From positions 135,678 through 199,677 of the forward strand of contig UQYQ01000001.1 in assembly GCA_900545345.1 (NCBI GenBank): 64,000 bases of DNA, given 5' to 3'. Positions 54,649 through 62,208 of the stretch are shown here, piece after piece. The notes under the pieces were generated by a model that was not told the DNA's origin, ran no database searches, and worked only from the letters and a program-made list of their open reading frames with translations. Made by a program: the position numbers and the translations under genes. Each line of letters begins with the position of its first letter. Within the stretch, counting starts at the first letter, position 1. The stretch is from an uncultured Ruminococcus sp. (GTDB taxonomy: Bacteria; Bacillota; Clostridia; Oscillospirales; Ruminococcaceae).

Positions 54649-55578
54649 TCAGTCTTGAAACATAGGTGTAGAAAGATATCTGTCCCCCGTATCAGGAAGA
54701 ATTACCACTATGCTTTTTTCTTTATTCTCAGGACGTTTTGCAAGTTCTGCTGCTGCCCATACAGCTGCACCGGAAGAAATACCGACAAGGAAACCTTCGC
54801 TTCTTGCTATTTCTTTTCCTGTTTTAAAAGCGTCATCGTTTTCAACAGTTATAATTTCATCATATATATCGGTGTCAAGTGTTTCGGGAACAAAGCCGGC
54901 ACCGATACCCTGAATCTTGTGAGGTCCGCCTTCCCCTTTTGAAAGAACCGGTGATGAAGCAGGTTCAACTGCAACAACCTTAATATCAGGGCTTTTTGAC
55001 TTTAAGAACTTTCCTGTACCGCTAAGGGTTCCACCCGTGCCTACTCCTGCAACAAATATATCGATTTTTCCGTCTGTATCTTCCCAGATTTCAGGACCTG
55101 TTGTTGCAAAATGCACAGCAGGGTTAGCAGGGTTTACAAATTGTCCCGGAATAAAGCTGTTCGGAATTTCTTTTGAAAGTTCTTCTGCCTTTTGAATTGC
55201 ACCTGTCATGCCTTTAGCCCCGTCGGTAAGTACAAGCTCAGCACCGAAAGCCTTTAACAGATTTCTTCTTTCTATACTCATTGTTTCAGGCATTGTGATG
55301 ATAATTCGGTATCCCTTTGAAGCTGCAACAGAAGCTAAGCCTATTCCTGTATTTCCGCTGGTAGGTTCGATGATAACAGAGTCTGATTTTAAAAGTCCTT
55401 TTTTTTCAGCGTCTTCAATCATCGCCTTTGCGATTCTGTCTTTAATACTTCCTGCCGGATTGAAATATTCAAGTTTTGCTAAAATCGCAGCATTAAGTTT
55501 GTTCTTTTTTTCAAAGTTTGAAAGCTCTAATAAAGGTGTTTTGCCGATAAGATCAGTAATTTGCTTTGCGATAGTCAT
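54649..55578 (-). CDS. cysK: Cysteine synthase A (O-acetylserine sulfhydrylase)
   Basis: A 309-residue PLP enzyme forming cysteine from O-acetylserine and sulfide. The PLP lysine is in NPAGSIKDRIAK, the substrate loop in EPTSGNTGIGLA, and the phosphate-binding loop in GVGTGGTLSGTG. AAAAGGAG is 8 bases before the ATG. Its promoter has fully consensus hexamers. No cysE is adjacent. Confidence 0.96.
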   Translation of the reverse strand: MTIAKQITDLIGKTPLLELSNFEKKNKLNAAILAKLEYFNPAGSIKDRIAKAMIEDAEKKGLLKSDSVIIEPTSGNTGIGLASVAASKGYRIIITMPETMSIERRNLLKAFGAELVLTDGAKGMTGAIQKAEELSKEIPNSFIPGQFVNPANPAVHFATTGPEIWEDTDGKIDIFVAGVGTGGTLSGTGKFLKSKSPDIKVVAVEPASSPVLSKGEGGPHKIQGIGAGFVPETLDTDIYDEIITVENDDAFKTGKEIARSEGFLVGISSGAAVWAAAELAKRPENKEKSIVVILPDTGDRYLSTPMFQD

Positions 55579-55603
55579 AATGATTTCTCCTTTTATATTA
55601 ATA

Positions 55604-55616
55604 TTTGATTATCAAA
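55604..55616. promoter_or_regulatory. Small palindrome in the cysK leader
   Basis: TTTGAT-T-ATCAAA lies about 30 bases downstream of the expected transcription start. It may be an operator; the size is small enough for chance in A/T-rich DNA. Confidence 0.25.
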
Positions 55617-55649
55617 CCACCAAATTCATATATGTTTACTATGTTATGT

Positions 55650-55678
55650 ATTATATTCCAAAAAAAACAATTTGTCAA
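55650..55678 (-). promoter_or_regulatory. Consensus sigma-A promoter of cysK
   Basis: On the minus strand TTGACA (55673-55678), 17 bases, TATAAT (55650-55655): both hexamers and the spacing are ideal. Confidence 0.85.
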
Positions 55679-55780
55679 GTGTTAAAGAAATTATTTTTTT
55701 TGTTTTTAATTATTATATGACCGTTAAATACTCGTTGATAAAGTCAAATAAAACTGTATCTGATATTTTGAGAATAAATC

Positions 55781-55809
55781 TTGACTTATAACAGATTATC
55801 ATATAAAAT
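55781..55809 (+). promoter_or_regulatory. Promoter of glyQS
   Basis: TTGACT (55781-55786), 17 bases, TAAAAT (55804-55809). It leaves a leader of about 60 nt, too short for a T-box. Confidence 0.65.
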
Positions 55810-55838
55810 AGATATTAAATAAATTACAATTTTACAAG

Positions 55839-55879
55839 AAGGAGGAATGTTTCCTTCGGGGAGCATCAATACAAAATGA
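55839..55879 (+). promoter_or_regulatory. Shine-Dalgarno, UUCG hairpin and mini-ORF leader of glyQS
   Basis: AAGGAGG (55839-55845) is followed by A and an ATG (55847-55849) that opens a 10-codon frame ending in a TGA (55877-55879) overlapping the glyQS ATG. TTTCC-TTCG-GGGAG (55850-55863) folds as a hairpin with a UUCG loop. The TTTCCTT part can also pair with AAGGA of the Shine-Dalgarno. GGAGG to ATG is 30 nt. Confidence 0.5.
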
Positions 55880-57255
55880 ACAATTCAGAAAAGACAATGG
55901 AAAAGGTCGTTAATCTATGCAAGCACAGAGGTTTTATTTTTCCCGGAAGTGAAATATACGGCGGACTGGCAAACACATGGGATTACGGCCCTTTAGGAAC
56001 AAGGCTCAAAAACAATGTTAAAGACACTTGGAGAAAAAGATTCATTCAGGAAAGAGCTAACAGCTTTGAGGTTGACGCAGACATTCTTATGAATCCGAGA
56101 GTATGGGAAGCAAGCGGACATGTAACAAGCTTTTCTGACCCGCTGCTTGACTGTAAGGAATGTAAAATGCGTCATCGTGCCGATAATCTCATTGATGATT
56201 TTGACCCTGATGCGCATGCAGACGGTATGACAAAAGAAGAGATGTTTGATTTTATAAAGGAGCATTCAATCCCTTGTCCTCATTGCGGGAAGCATAATTT
56301 CACAGATATTCGTGAGTTCAATCTTATGTTCCAGACATTCCGCGGTGTTACAAATGACAGCAAAAGTATTATCTATCTAAGACCCGAAAACGCACAGGGT
56401 GAGTATGTGAACTTCCTTAATGTTCAGCGTTCAATGCGTGCTAAGCTCCCGTTTTCAATCGGTCAGATAGGAAAGGCTTTCAGAAATGAAATCACACCGG
56501 GAAACTTTACTTTCAGAACAATTGAATTTGAGCAGATGGAATTCCAGACTTTCTGCAAAGAGGGCGATGATTCAGACCTTTATGATTATTTTAAGAATTA
56601 CGGTATGAACTATTATAAGGATTTAGGAATTGCCGAAGATCACCTTCGTTTCCATGACCATGAGAAGCTTGCACACTATGCAAAAGCAGCCTGTGATATA
56701 GAGTTTTTATTCCCGTTTGGATGGGGTGAAATTAACGGAACTCACAACCGCACAAACTTCGACCTCACTCGTCATCAGGAATACAGTGGTCAGAAACAGG
56801 AGTATCTTGACCCTGAAACCAATGAAAAATTCATTCCGTTTATTATTGAGTCGACTTATGGTCTTGACCGTACAGTTCTTGCACTTTTATGTGAAGCTTA
56901 TGACGAAGAAGTGATTGACGCTGAAAAGAACGACACCAGAGTTGTACTTCATTTAAGTCCAGTTGTAGCACCTTATAAAGCTGCAGTTTTACCTCTTTCA
57001 AAGAAGCTGTCCGATAATGCGTCAGAGCTGCATCAAAAACTTTCAAAATCATTTATGGTTGATTTTGATGTTACAGGCTCTATCGGTAAGAGGTATCGCA
57101 GACAGGATGAAATCGGAACACCGTATTGTATAACATATGATTTCGATACACTTGAGGATAACTGTGTTACTGTTCGTGACAGGGATACTATGGAACAGGA
57201 AAGAATAAATATAGATGATTTAGAGAAATACATTGAAGAAAAGATAAAGTTTTGA
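55876..57255 (+). CDS. glyQS: Glycyl-tRNA synthetase, dimeric class II type
   Basis: A 459-residue alpha2-type GlyRS. The N-terminal YGGLANTWDYGPLG is the motif 1 region, FRNEITPGNFTFRTIEFEQMEFQ is motif 2 and ESTYGLDRTVLALL motif 3, with an anticodon-binding domain from about residue 355. A zinc-like cysteine set (CKEC, CPHC) sits in the insertion near residues 92 and 134. It charges tRNA-Gly. The ATG at 55876 fits the family N-terminus, but its only strong ribosome-binding site is 30 bases upstream across a hairpin. Followed by a terminator. Confidence 0.96.
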   Translation: MNNSEKTMEKVVNLCKHRGFIFPGSEIYGGLANTWDYGPLGTRLKNNVKDTWRKRFIQERANSFEVDADILMNPRVWEASGHVTSFSDPLLDCKECKMRHRADNLIDDFDPDAHADGMTKEEMFDFIKEHSIPCPHCGKHNFTDIREFNLMFQTFRGVTNDSKSIIYLRPENAQGEYVNFLNVQRSMRAKLPFSIGQIGKAFRNEITPGNFTFRTIEFEQMEFQTFCKEGDDSDLYDYFKNYGMNYYKDLGIAEDHLRFHDHEKLAHYAKAACDIEFLFPFGWGEINGTHNRTNFDLTRHQEYSGQKQEYLDPETNEKFIPFIIESTYGLDRTVLALLCEAYDEEVIDAEKNDTRVVLHLSPVVAPYKAAVLPLSKKLSDNASELHQKLSKSFMVDFDVTGSIGKRYRRQDEIGTPYCITYDFDTLEDNCVTVRDRDTMEQERINIDDLEKYIEEKIKF

Positions 57256-57263
57256 TATCAGAT

Positions 57264-57294
57264 TAAAACAGGCACTTCTTGTGTCTGTTTTTTA
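57264..57294 (+). terminator. Terminator of glyQS
   Basis: AAACAGGCAC (57266-57275) pairs with GTGTCTGTTT (57281-57290) with one wobble, followed by T. Confidence 0.8.
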
Positions 57295-57387
57295 TATTTG
57301 CATTAAGGAAATATATGGGCTGAAACGATATATTTACAGCACTTTTTAAAGTTTACAAAATATTAACGATTAAAGGAAATAAAACAG

Positions 57388-57416
57388 TTGAAAAAGATGT
57401 CAAAACAAGTTACAAT
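57388..57416 (+). promoter_or_regulatory. Promoter of guaB
   Basis: TTGAAA (57388-57393), 17 bases, TACAAT (57411-57416), about 75 bases before the guaB start. No purine riboswitch fold was recognised in the leader. Confidence 0.6.
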
Positions 57417-57490
57417 TTAATTTAATATTTGAATTTTGGAAGTAACTAAGACTGAAAAAAGAAACGGTTGAATGAAAAGGAGGATATTTT

Positions 57491-58966
57491 ATGCTAGACA
57501 CTAACATTAACAGCAAATTCGGTAAAGAGGGTTTAACATTTGATGATGTTTTACTTATTCCAGCTGAAAGCAGTGTTACGCCGAATATGATTAATCTTAA
57601 AACAAGACTTGCAGGTGATGTTTATTTGAATACACCTATTATCACTTCTGCAATGGATACTGTAACAGAGTCTAAAATGGCTATTGCTATTGCAAGAGAA
57701 GGCGGAATCGGTGTTATTCATAAAAATATGACAATAGAACAGCAGGCTGATGAAGTTGATAAGGTCAAAAGATCGGAAAACGGCGTTATAGTTAACCCTT
57801 TTTCATTAACCGCAGATAAGCTTGTATCTGAAGCAGATGAGCTTATGGGAAAATATAAAATTTCAGGAGTGCCTATCGTTGATGATAAGGGCAAGCTTGT
57901 CGGAATTTTAACAAACAGAGATTTAAGATTTGTAACGGATTTTAATATTCCGATAAAGGATGTAATGACTAAAGAAAACCTTGTTACTGCACCTGTTGGG
58001 ACAGATTTGCTTGGTGCAAAGCAAATTCTTATGAATCATAAAATCGAAAAGCTCCCTATTATAGATGAAAACGGAATGCTGAAAGGTCTTATTACAATAA
58101 AGGATATTGAAAAGTCTGTTCAATATCCAAATTCGGCAAGAGATTCAAGAGGAAGACTTCTTTGCGGTGCAGCTATTGGTGTGACCGATGATGTTTTAGA
58201 AAGAGCAAGTGCTTTAATTGAGGCACAGGCTGATGTTCTTGTTCTTGATTCAGCTCACGGCCATTCAAAAAATATTATTGACTGTGTTAAAAAGATAAAA
58301 GAAGCTTTTCCTGATACTCCTGTTATTGCCGGTAATATTGCAACAGCAGAGGCGGCTGAAGCACTTATTGAAGCAGGTGCCGATTGCCTAAAGATTGGTA
58401 TCGGACCGGGTTCAATTTGTACAACTCGTGTTGTAGCAGGTATCGGTGTGCCTCAGATTACAGCAGTTTATGATGCTGCTTGTGTTGCGGCAAAGCATAA
58501 TATTCCGGTTATTGCTGATGGCGGAATTAAGTATTCAGGCGACATCGTTAAAGCTTTGGCAGCAGGTGCTAATGTGGTAATGCTTGGTTCACTTCTTGCA
58601 GGATGTGAGGAAGCACCTGGTGATACAGAGATTTTCCAAGGTCGTCAGTTTAAGGTTTACAGAGGTATGGGAAGCCTTGGAGCAATGGCTTGCGGCTCAA
58701 AAGACAGATATTTTCAGCAGGGCAGCAAAAAGCTTGTTCCTGAGGGTGTTGAAGGTCGTGTACCATATAAGGGACCAGTTTCAGATACTATCTTCCAGCT
58801 TTGCGGAGGAATCAGAGCAGGAATGGGCTATGTAGGCTGCGAAACAATATCTGAGCTTCATGAAAAAGCTAAGTTTGTAAGAATAACAGGTGCGGGTCTG
58901 AAAGAAAGTCATCCGCATGACATCTATATAACAAAAGAAGCACCTAACTATTCTGTTCAGATTTAA
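57491..58966 (+). CDS. guaB: IMP dehydrogenase
   Basis: A 491-residue IMPDH, full length. LTFDDVLLIPAESSV is the N-terminal motif. Two CBS domains (about residues 95-205) interrupt the TIM barrel, and the catalytic cysteine lies in IGPGSICTTR. The flap motif follows near GSKDRYFQ. It converts IMP to XMP with NAD+, the committed step to GTP. AAGGAGG lies 8 bases before the ATG. Monocistronic, with a strong terminator. Confidence 0.97.
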   Translation: MLDTNINSKFGKEGLTFDDVLLIPAESSVTPNMINLKTRLAGDVYLNTPIITSAMDTVTESKMAIAIAREGGIGVIHKNMTIEQQADEVDKVKRSENGVIVNPFSLTADKLVSEADELMGKYKISGVPIVDDKGKLVGILTNRDLRFVTDFNIPIKDVMTKENLVTAPVGTDLLGAKQILMNHKIEKLPIIDENGMLKGLITIKDIEKSVQYPNSARDSRGRLLCGAAIGVTDDVLERASALIEAQADVLVLDSAHGHSKNIIDCVKKIKEAFPDTPVIAGNIATAEAAEALIEAGADCLKIGIGPGSICTTRVVAGIGVPQITAVYDAACVAAKHNIPVIADGGIKYSGDIVKALAAGANVVMLGSLLAGCEEAPGDTEIFQGRQFKVYRGMGSLGAMACGSKDRYFQQGSKKLVPEGVEGRVPYKGPVSDTIFQLCGGIRAGMGYVGCETISELHEKAKFVRITGAGLKESHPHDIYITKEAPNYSVQI

Positions 58967-59028
58967 CAGAATGATTTTCATTACTTAAATAAACAGCGCA
59001 TGAAAAGAAAATAATTAAAAAGGCTTTT

Positions 59029-59063
59029 AAGGACCGCGGGTTTTATATCTGCGGTCCTTTTGT
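59029..59063 (+). terminator. Terminator of guaB
   Basis: AAGGACCGC (59029-59037) pairs with GCGGTCCTT (59051-59059), followed by TTGT. Confidence 0.8.
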
Positions 59064-59244
59064 ATTTATGCTGTTAAAGGAATATTTATATAGTATTTTT
59101 AATATATTTCAATATAGAATGCTATCCTTAAAATATAGCAAATAACCCTTAAATTTTCAGCAAAAAAGAATTCTCAGGCTGTATCTGGCTAACAGTGTGA
59201 TATAGGTCATGATTGATAAGAATAAAAGAGAAAGGAAGTATATA

Positions 59245-59466
59245 ATGAAGATTGAAGAATTGTTTAAAGGTGTGGTTTTTATTTCTGACTTAGGCGAAAC
59301 TCAGACAATTCAGCGAAATGACAAAGAAATAACCTTAGGTCAATATGCTGTCTGGGCACCAATCAGCGGAACATCAAGGCATCAAATTGTTGAGGTTAGT
59401 GATGATTTGGATTATCTTATGAAAAAGTATGATATTTCAAAAGATAATGTATGCACATTAATATGA
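59245..59466 (+). CDS. Small protein of unknown function, first gene of the DUF2589-like cassette
   Basis: A 73-residue soluble protein, MKIEELFKGVVFISDLGETQ at the start, with no membrane segment or recognised motif. The length and alternating hydrophobic pattern (GQYAVWAPISGTSRHQIVEVS) suggest a small beta-rich fold. The start is set by AAAGGAAG upstream; the frame is open 12 codons further. The next gene begins 27 bases later with a similar N-terminus (MKIEDL), so the three genes appear to form one operon. Function unknown. Confidence 0.6.
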   Translation: MKIEELFKGVVFISDLGETQTIQRNDKEITLGQYAVWAPISGTSRHQIVEVSDDLDYLMKKYDISKDNVCTLI

Positions 59467-59493
59467 TAAAGTAAATGAAAGGAATATAAATTT

Positions 59494-59940
59494 ATGAAAA
59501 TAGAAGATTTAATTCATTCAATAGGTTCAGCTATTCAGGAGTCACATAAATTAATTGAACTCAATTGTGTTAATCACTTTTTTGAGAATTTTTTTGACGA
59601 AGTGAAAAATAAAAATTCCGAAAAAATTATATACAACCCTAAGACTGTAGAAATAATGCTTCCGATTCAACCTGACAAAGATGAGGCAAAGGTTCTCTCG
59701 GCGCCTGTTGCAGCACTTGTTCATCACAATCATATGAATATAGATTATGTCAAGGTTAATTTAGATATAAATGTAACTAATGAAAAAGAGAATAAAATAG
59801 AGGTTACATCACAGCAAATAAACAATAATGATACAAATTCAGAAAAAAATAATACAGGCAGTGTAGAAATTCTATTTAAGCGTCACGATTCACCTGAAGG
59901 AATTTCACGAATTGAAACTCATCTTAACAGCATTCTTTAG
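59494..59940 (+). CDS. Divergent DUF2589-like protein
   Basis: A 148-residue protein. An N-terminal helical part (SAIQESHKLIELNCVNHFFENFF) is followed by a beta-rich part. VLSAPVAALVHHNHMNIDYVKVNL occupies the place of the PLLSLVPVP...DEATVRF segment of the third gene, so I read it as a divergent companion of the same family. An asparagine-rich linker lies near residues 110-125. AAAGGAAT precedes the ATG. Function unknown; pairing with the third gene suggests a hetero-oligomer, which is inference. Confidence 0.5.
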   Translation: MKIEDLIHSIGSAIQESHKLIELNCVNHFFENFFDEVKNKNSEKIIYNPKTVEIMLPIQPDKDEAKVLSAPVAALVHHNHMNIDYVKVNLDINVTNEKENKIEVTSQQINNNDTNSEKNNTGSVEILFKRHDSPEGISRIETHLNSIL

Positions 59941-60005
59941 CAAAAATCTTTCAGTCTGTTTGTTAGGCATTAATATGCAAATTTATATAAATAGGAGGAT
60001 AATAT

Positions 60006-60587
60006 ATGGCTATAACAAATGATTTTGTAGGGCTTCCGCTTGGACTTCTCGTTTCACAGCCGATAATTGAAGTTGCAAAGGGTCAGGCTGAGTTGTGTAA
60101 TGTTTATCTTGACCAGTTATTTAAGTTGGCATTTAAGACAATGCCAGATACTGCTAAGGATGAGGCTGTTGAAGCTCGTGTTGTAAAATTTAAACTTAAC
60201 CGAGCAGTTGTTGATGCTAATTCCGGAGGAACAAAAGTTGTCCCCGTAGAAGTAGAAGCCCCGCTTCTTTCACTTGTACCCGTGCCTGCTCTTACTATGG
60301 ATGAAGCTACAGTAAGATTTACAATGGAAGTAAAGGAAGCTACGTCAGAAAAGGTTACACAAGGCAGTGAAATCGGTTTTCAATCAGGCTTCAGTGCATG
60401 GGGGTTCAATGCTTCTGTATCAGGAAAGGTAACTACAAACAGAGAGAATACCAGAACATCTGATAAATCCGCAAAGTATGAAATTTATGCAAGAGCAGCA
60501 CAGCAGCCTGCAGCAGAAGGTATGTCTAAGTTAAGTGATATTTTTGCATCGGTAATTGAACCGATTACAACTGGAAGCGGAAACTGA
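60006..60587 (+). CDS. DUF2589-family protein
   Basis: A 193-residue soluble protein fitting DUF2589. The N-terminal helix has the pattern LPLGLLVSQPIIEVAKGQAELC, the middle carries basic and beta-rich VVKFKLNRAVVD, and the signature APLLSLVPVPALTMDEATVRF is near residue 84. A glycine-, serine- and alanine-rich tail region follows. No membrane segment or catalytic motif is visible. GGAGG lies 8 bases before the ATG. It is the last gene of the cassette; the gap to fucO (298 bp) holds AT-rich weak hairpins and the shared terminator. The family has no assigned function that I know of. Confidence 0.65.
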   Translation: MAITNDFVGLPLGLLVSQPIIEVAKGQAELCNVYLDQLFKLAFKTMPDTAKDEAVEARVVKFKLNRAVVDANSGGTKVVPVEVEAPLLSLVPVPALTMDEATVRFTMEVKEATSEKVTQGSEIGFQSGFSAWGFNASVSGKVTTNRENTRTSDKSAKYEIYARAAQQPAAEGMSKLSDIFASVIEPITTGSGN

Positions 60588-60842
60588 TTATATTTTTGCA
60601 AAGATAAATTTATATTCGTAACAGAAAAAATATAATCTCAAATAAGATAGATATAATGAAAATTAATTTATTATAATTAATTAGTAAGAGCAGTTAAATT
60701 TTTTGATTTTATATAAAAAATAAAGGCAGAGAGTTTGTATCCTATGTACTCTGTAATATTAAAATAAAATATTACATATAGTAATATAAAATTGTTTTTT
60801 AGTAGTAATCCTATAGCATATTTTAAGTATGAATTAAATTAT

Positions 60843-60874
60843 AAAAAAACCGCTTCTTAAGAAGCGGTTTTTTG
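60843..60874. terminator. Bidirectional terminator between the DUF2589 cassette and fucO
   Basis: Perfect palindrome ACCGCTTCTTAAGAAGCGGT (60849-60868) with A-runs left and T-runs right, between convergent units. Confidence 0.85.
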
Positions 60875-60885
60875 TAAGCAATTAT

Positions 60886-62037
60886 TTAAAATGCTGTTTT
60901 GTAAATCTCAAGGATTGACTCAACTGTACAAGGTCTTGGGTTTCCGCCTGTGCAAACATCAGCGAATGCCGATTCTGCAAGGGCCTGTAAGTCTTCTTCT
61001 TTAACACCGATTTCGTGAAGCTTTTCAGGGATGCCAACATCTTTTGAAAGCTGTTTAACAGCGTCAACAGCAGCTTTTCTGTATTCTTCCTGTGACATTG
61101 ATTCTGTACCCTCAACGCCCATTGCCTTGGCAATATCTCTGAACTTTTCTCCTGTGTATTCTGCATTATATTCCATAACGTATGGAAGAAGTACAGCATT
61201 AGCAATTCCGTGAGGAGTATCATAGAAAGCACCAAGAGGGTGAGCCATTCCGTGAACAACACCAAGTCCTACATTTGAAAATCCCATTCCTGCAACATAT
61301 TGACCAAGTGCCATGTCCTCACGTCCCTTAGGGTCGTTGTTACAAGCTGCTCTTAGTGAACGGCCGATAATTTCAATAGCCTTTATGTGCATCATGTCAG
61401 TTAATTCCCAAGCTCCCAGAGTAGTATAACCTTCAATAGCGTGAGTAAGAGCGTCCATACCGGTTGAAGCTGTTAATCCCTTAGGCATTGATGACATCAT
61501 GTCGCTGTCAACAACTGCAACTACCGGAATATCATGAGGGTCAACACAAACGAACTTTCTCTTCTTTTCTGTATCTGTGATAACGTAGTTAATTGTAACT
61601 TCAGCAGCTGTTCCTGCTGTTGTCGGAACAGCAATAATAGGAACGCATGGGTTCTTTGTGTCAGCAACGCCTTCAAGAGAAACAACATCTGAAAATTCAG
61701 GGTTGTTGATGATAATTCCAATTCCCTTTGCTGTGTCGATTGGTGAGCCTCCACCGATAGCAATCAGATAGTCGGCACCTGTGTTTTTAAAGGTTTCGAC
61801 ACCTTTTTTTACGATATCAACTGTAGGGTTTGCTTTAACCTCATCAAAGATTTCATACGCAAGTGAAGCGTTATCTAAAAGGTCAGTTACCTTTTTTACC
61901 ACATTAAATTTAACTAAGTCTTTATCTGTTACGATTAAAGCCTTTTTAAAGCCTCTTGCATTTGCTTCGGTAACTATTTCTGAAATAGCACCGGCACCAA
62001 AATATGAAGTTTCATTTAAAATCATTCTGTTTGCCAT
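60886..62037 (-). CDS. fucO: Lactaldehyde reductase (propanediol oxidoreductase)
   Basis: A 383-residue iron-dependent (group III) alcohol dehydrogenase. AIGGGSPIDTAKG binds NAD, and the metal ligands lie in GMDALTHAIEGYT and HGMAHPLGAFYDTPHG. The sequence is closest to FucO, which reduces L-lactaldehyde from FucA to 1,2-propanediol and regenerates NAD+. It is 47 kb from fucA-kinase-fucI and under its own promoter. AAAAGGAG precedes the ATG. Substrate choice among related alcohol dehydrogenases is partly based on the fucose operon in the same window. Confidence 0.88.
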   Translation of the reverse strand: MANRMILNETSYFGAGAISEIVTEANARGFKKALIVTDKDLVKFNVVKKVTDLLDNASLAYEIFDEVKANPTVDIVKKGVETFKNTGADYLIAIGGGSPIDTAKGIGIIINNPEFSDVVSLEGVADTKNPCVPIIAVPTTAGTAAEVTINYVITDTEKKRKFVCVDPHDIPVVAVVDSDMMSSMPKGLTASTGMDALTHAIEGYTTLGAWELTDMMHIKAIEIIGRSLRAACNNDPKGREDMALGQYVAGMGFSNVGLGVVHGMAHPLGAFYDTPHGIANAVLLPYVMEYNAEYTGEKFRDIAKAMGVEGTESMSQEEYRKAAVDAVKQLSKDVGIPEKLHEIGVKEEDLQALAESAFADVCTGGNPRPCTVESILEIYKTAF

Positions 62038-62063
62038 AATTTATAACTCCTTTTATTTTATTT

Positions 62064-62079
62064 ATAGTATTACTACTAT
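62064..62079. promoter_or_regulatory. Operator-like inverted repeat at the fucO transcription start
   Basis: ATAGTA-TTAC-TACTAT, perfect 6-bp arms, located just downstream of the -10 box where a repressor would block transcription. I could not find the same repeat before fucA. Confidence 0.4.
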
Positions 62080-62082
62080 TTT

Positions 62083-62111
62083 ATTATATCCGATATTTGT
62101 GTGGGTTTCAA
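62083..62111 (-). promoter_or_regulatory. Promoter of fucO
   Basis: On the minus strand TTGAAA (62106-62111), 17 bases, TATAAT (62083-62088). Confidence 0.7.
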
Positions 62112-62173
62112 GAAGATTATTGGATAATATTGCACAAAAAAGAATATATTTTTTTGTGAAGTATATTTTTATT

Positions 62174-62206
62174 AATAAAAAAGCGGAACAAATTTGTTCC
62201 GCTTAA
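62174..62206 (-). terminator. Terminator after the leucine-rich-repeat gene
   Basis: AAGCGGAACAAA (62181-62192) and its exact complement TTTGTTCCGCTT (62193-62204) form a perfect palindrome; on the minus strand it is followed by TTTTTATT. Confidence 0.85.
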
Positions 62207-62208
62207 AT

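Noticed and set aside
55579..55875. T-box riboswitch for glyQS
   Set aside because: The leader after the predicted promoter is only about 60 nt and lacks the conserved T-box sequence and antiterminator fold.
59467..60005. Toxin-antitoxin interpretation of the DUF2589-like cassette
   Set aside because: Three genes, none with an antitoxin DNA-binding or toxin motif, and a DUF2589 signature in the last; there is no support for a toxin pair.
60588..60842. Weak A/T hairpins after the DUF2589 gene (for example TAATATT with AATATTA near 60754-60774)
   Set aside because: Short, purely A/T arms in an A/T-rich gap; the strong palindrome at 60849-60868 accounts for termination.
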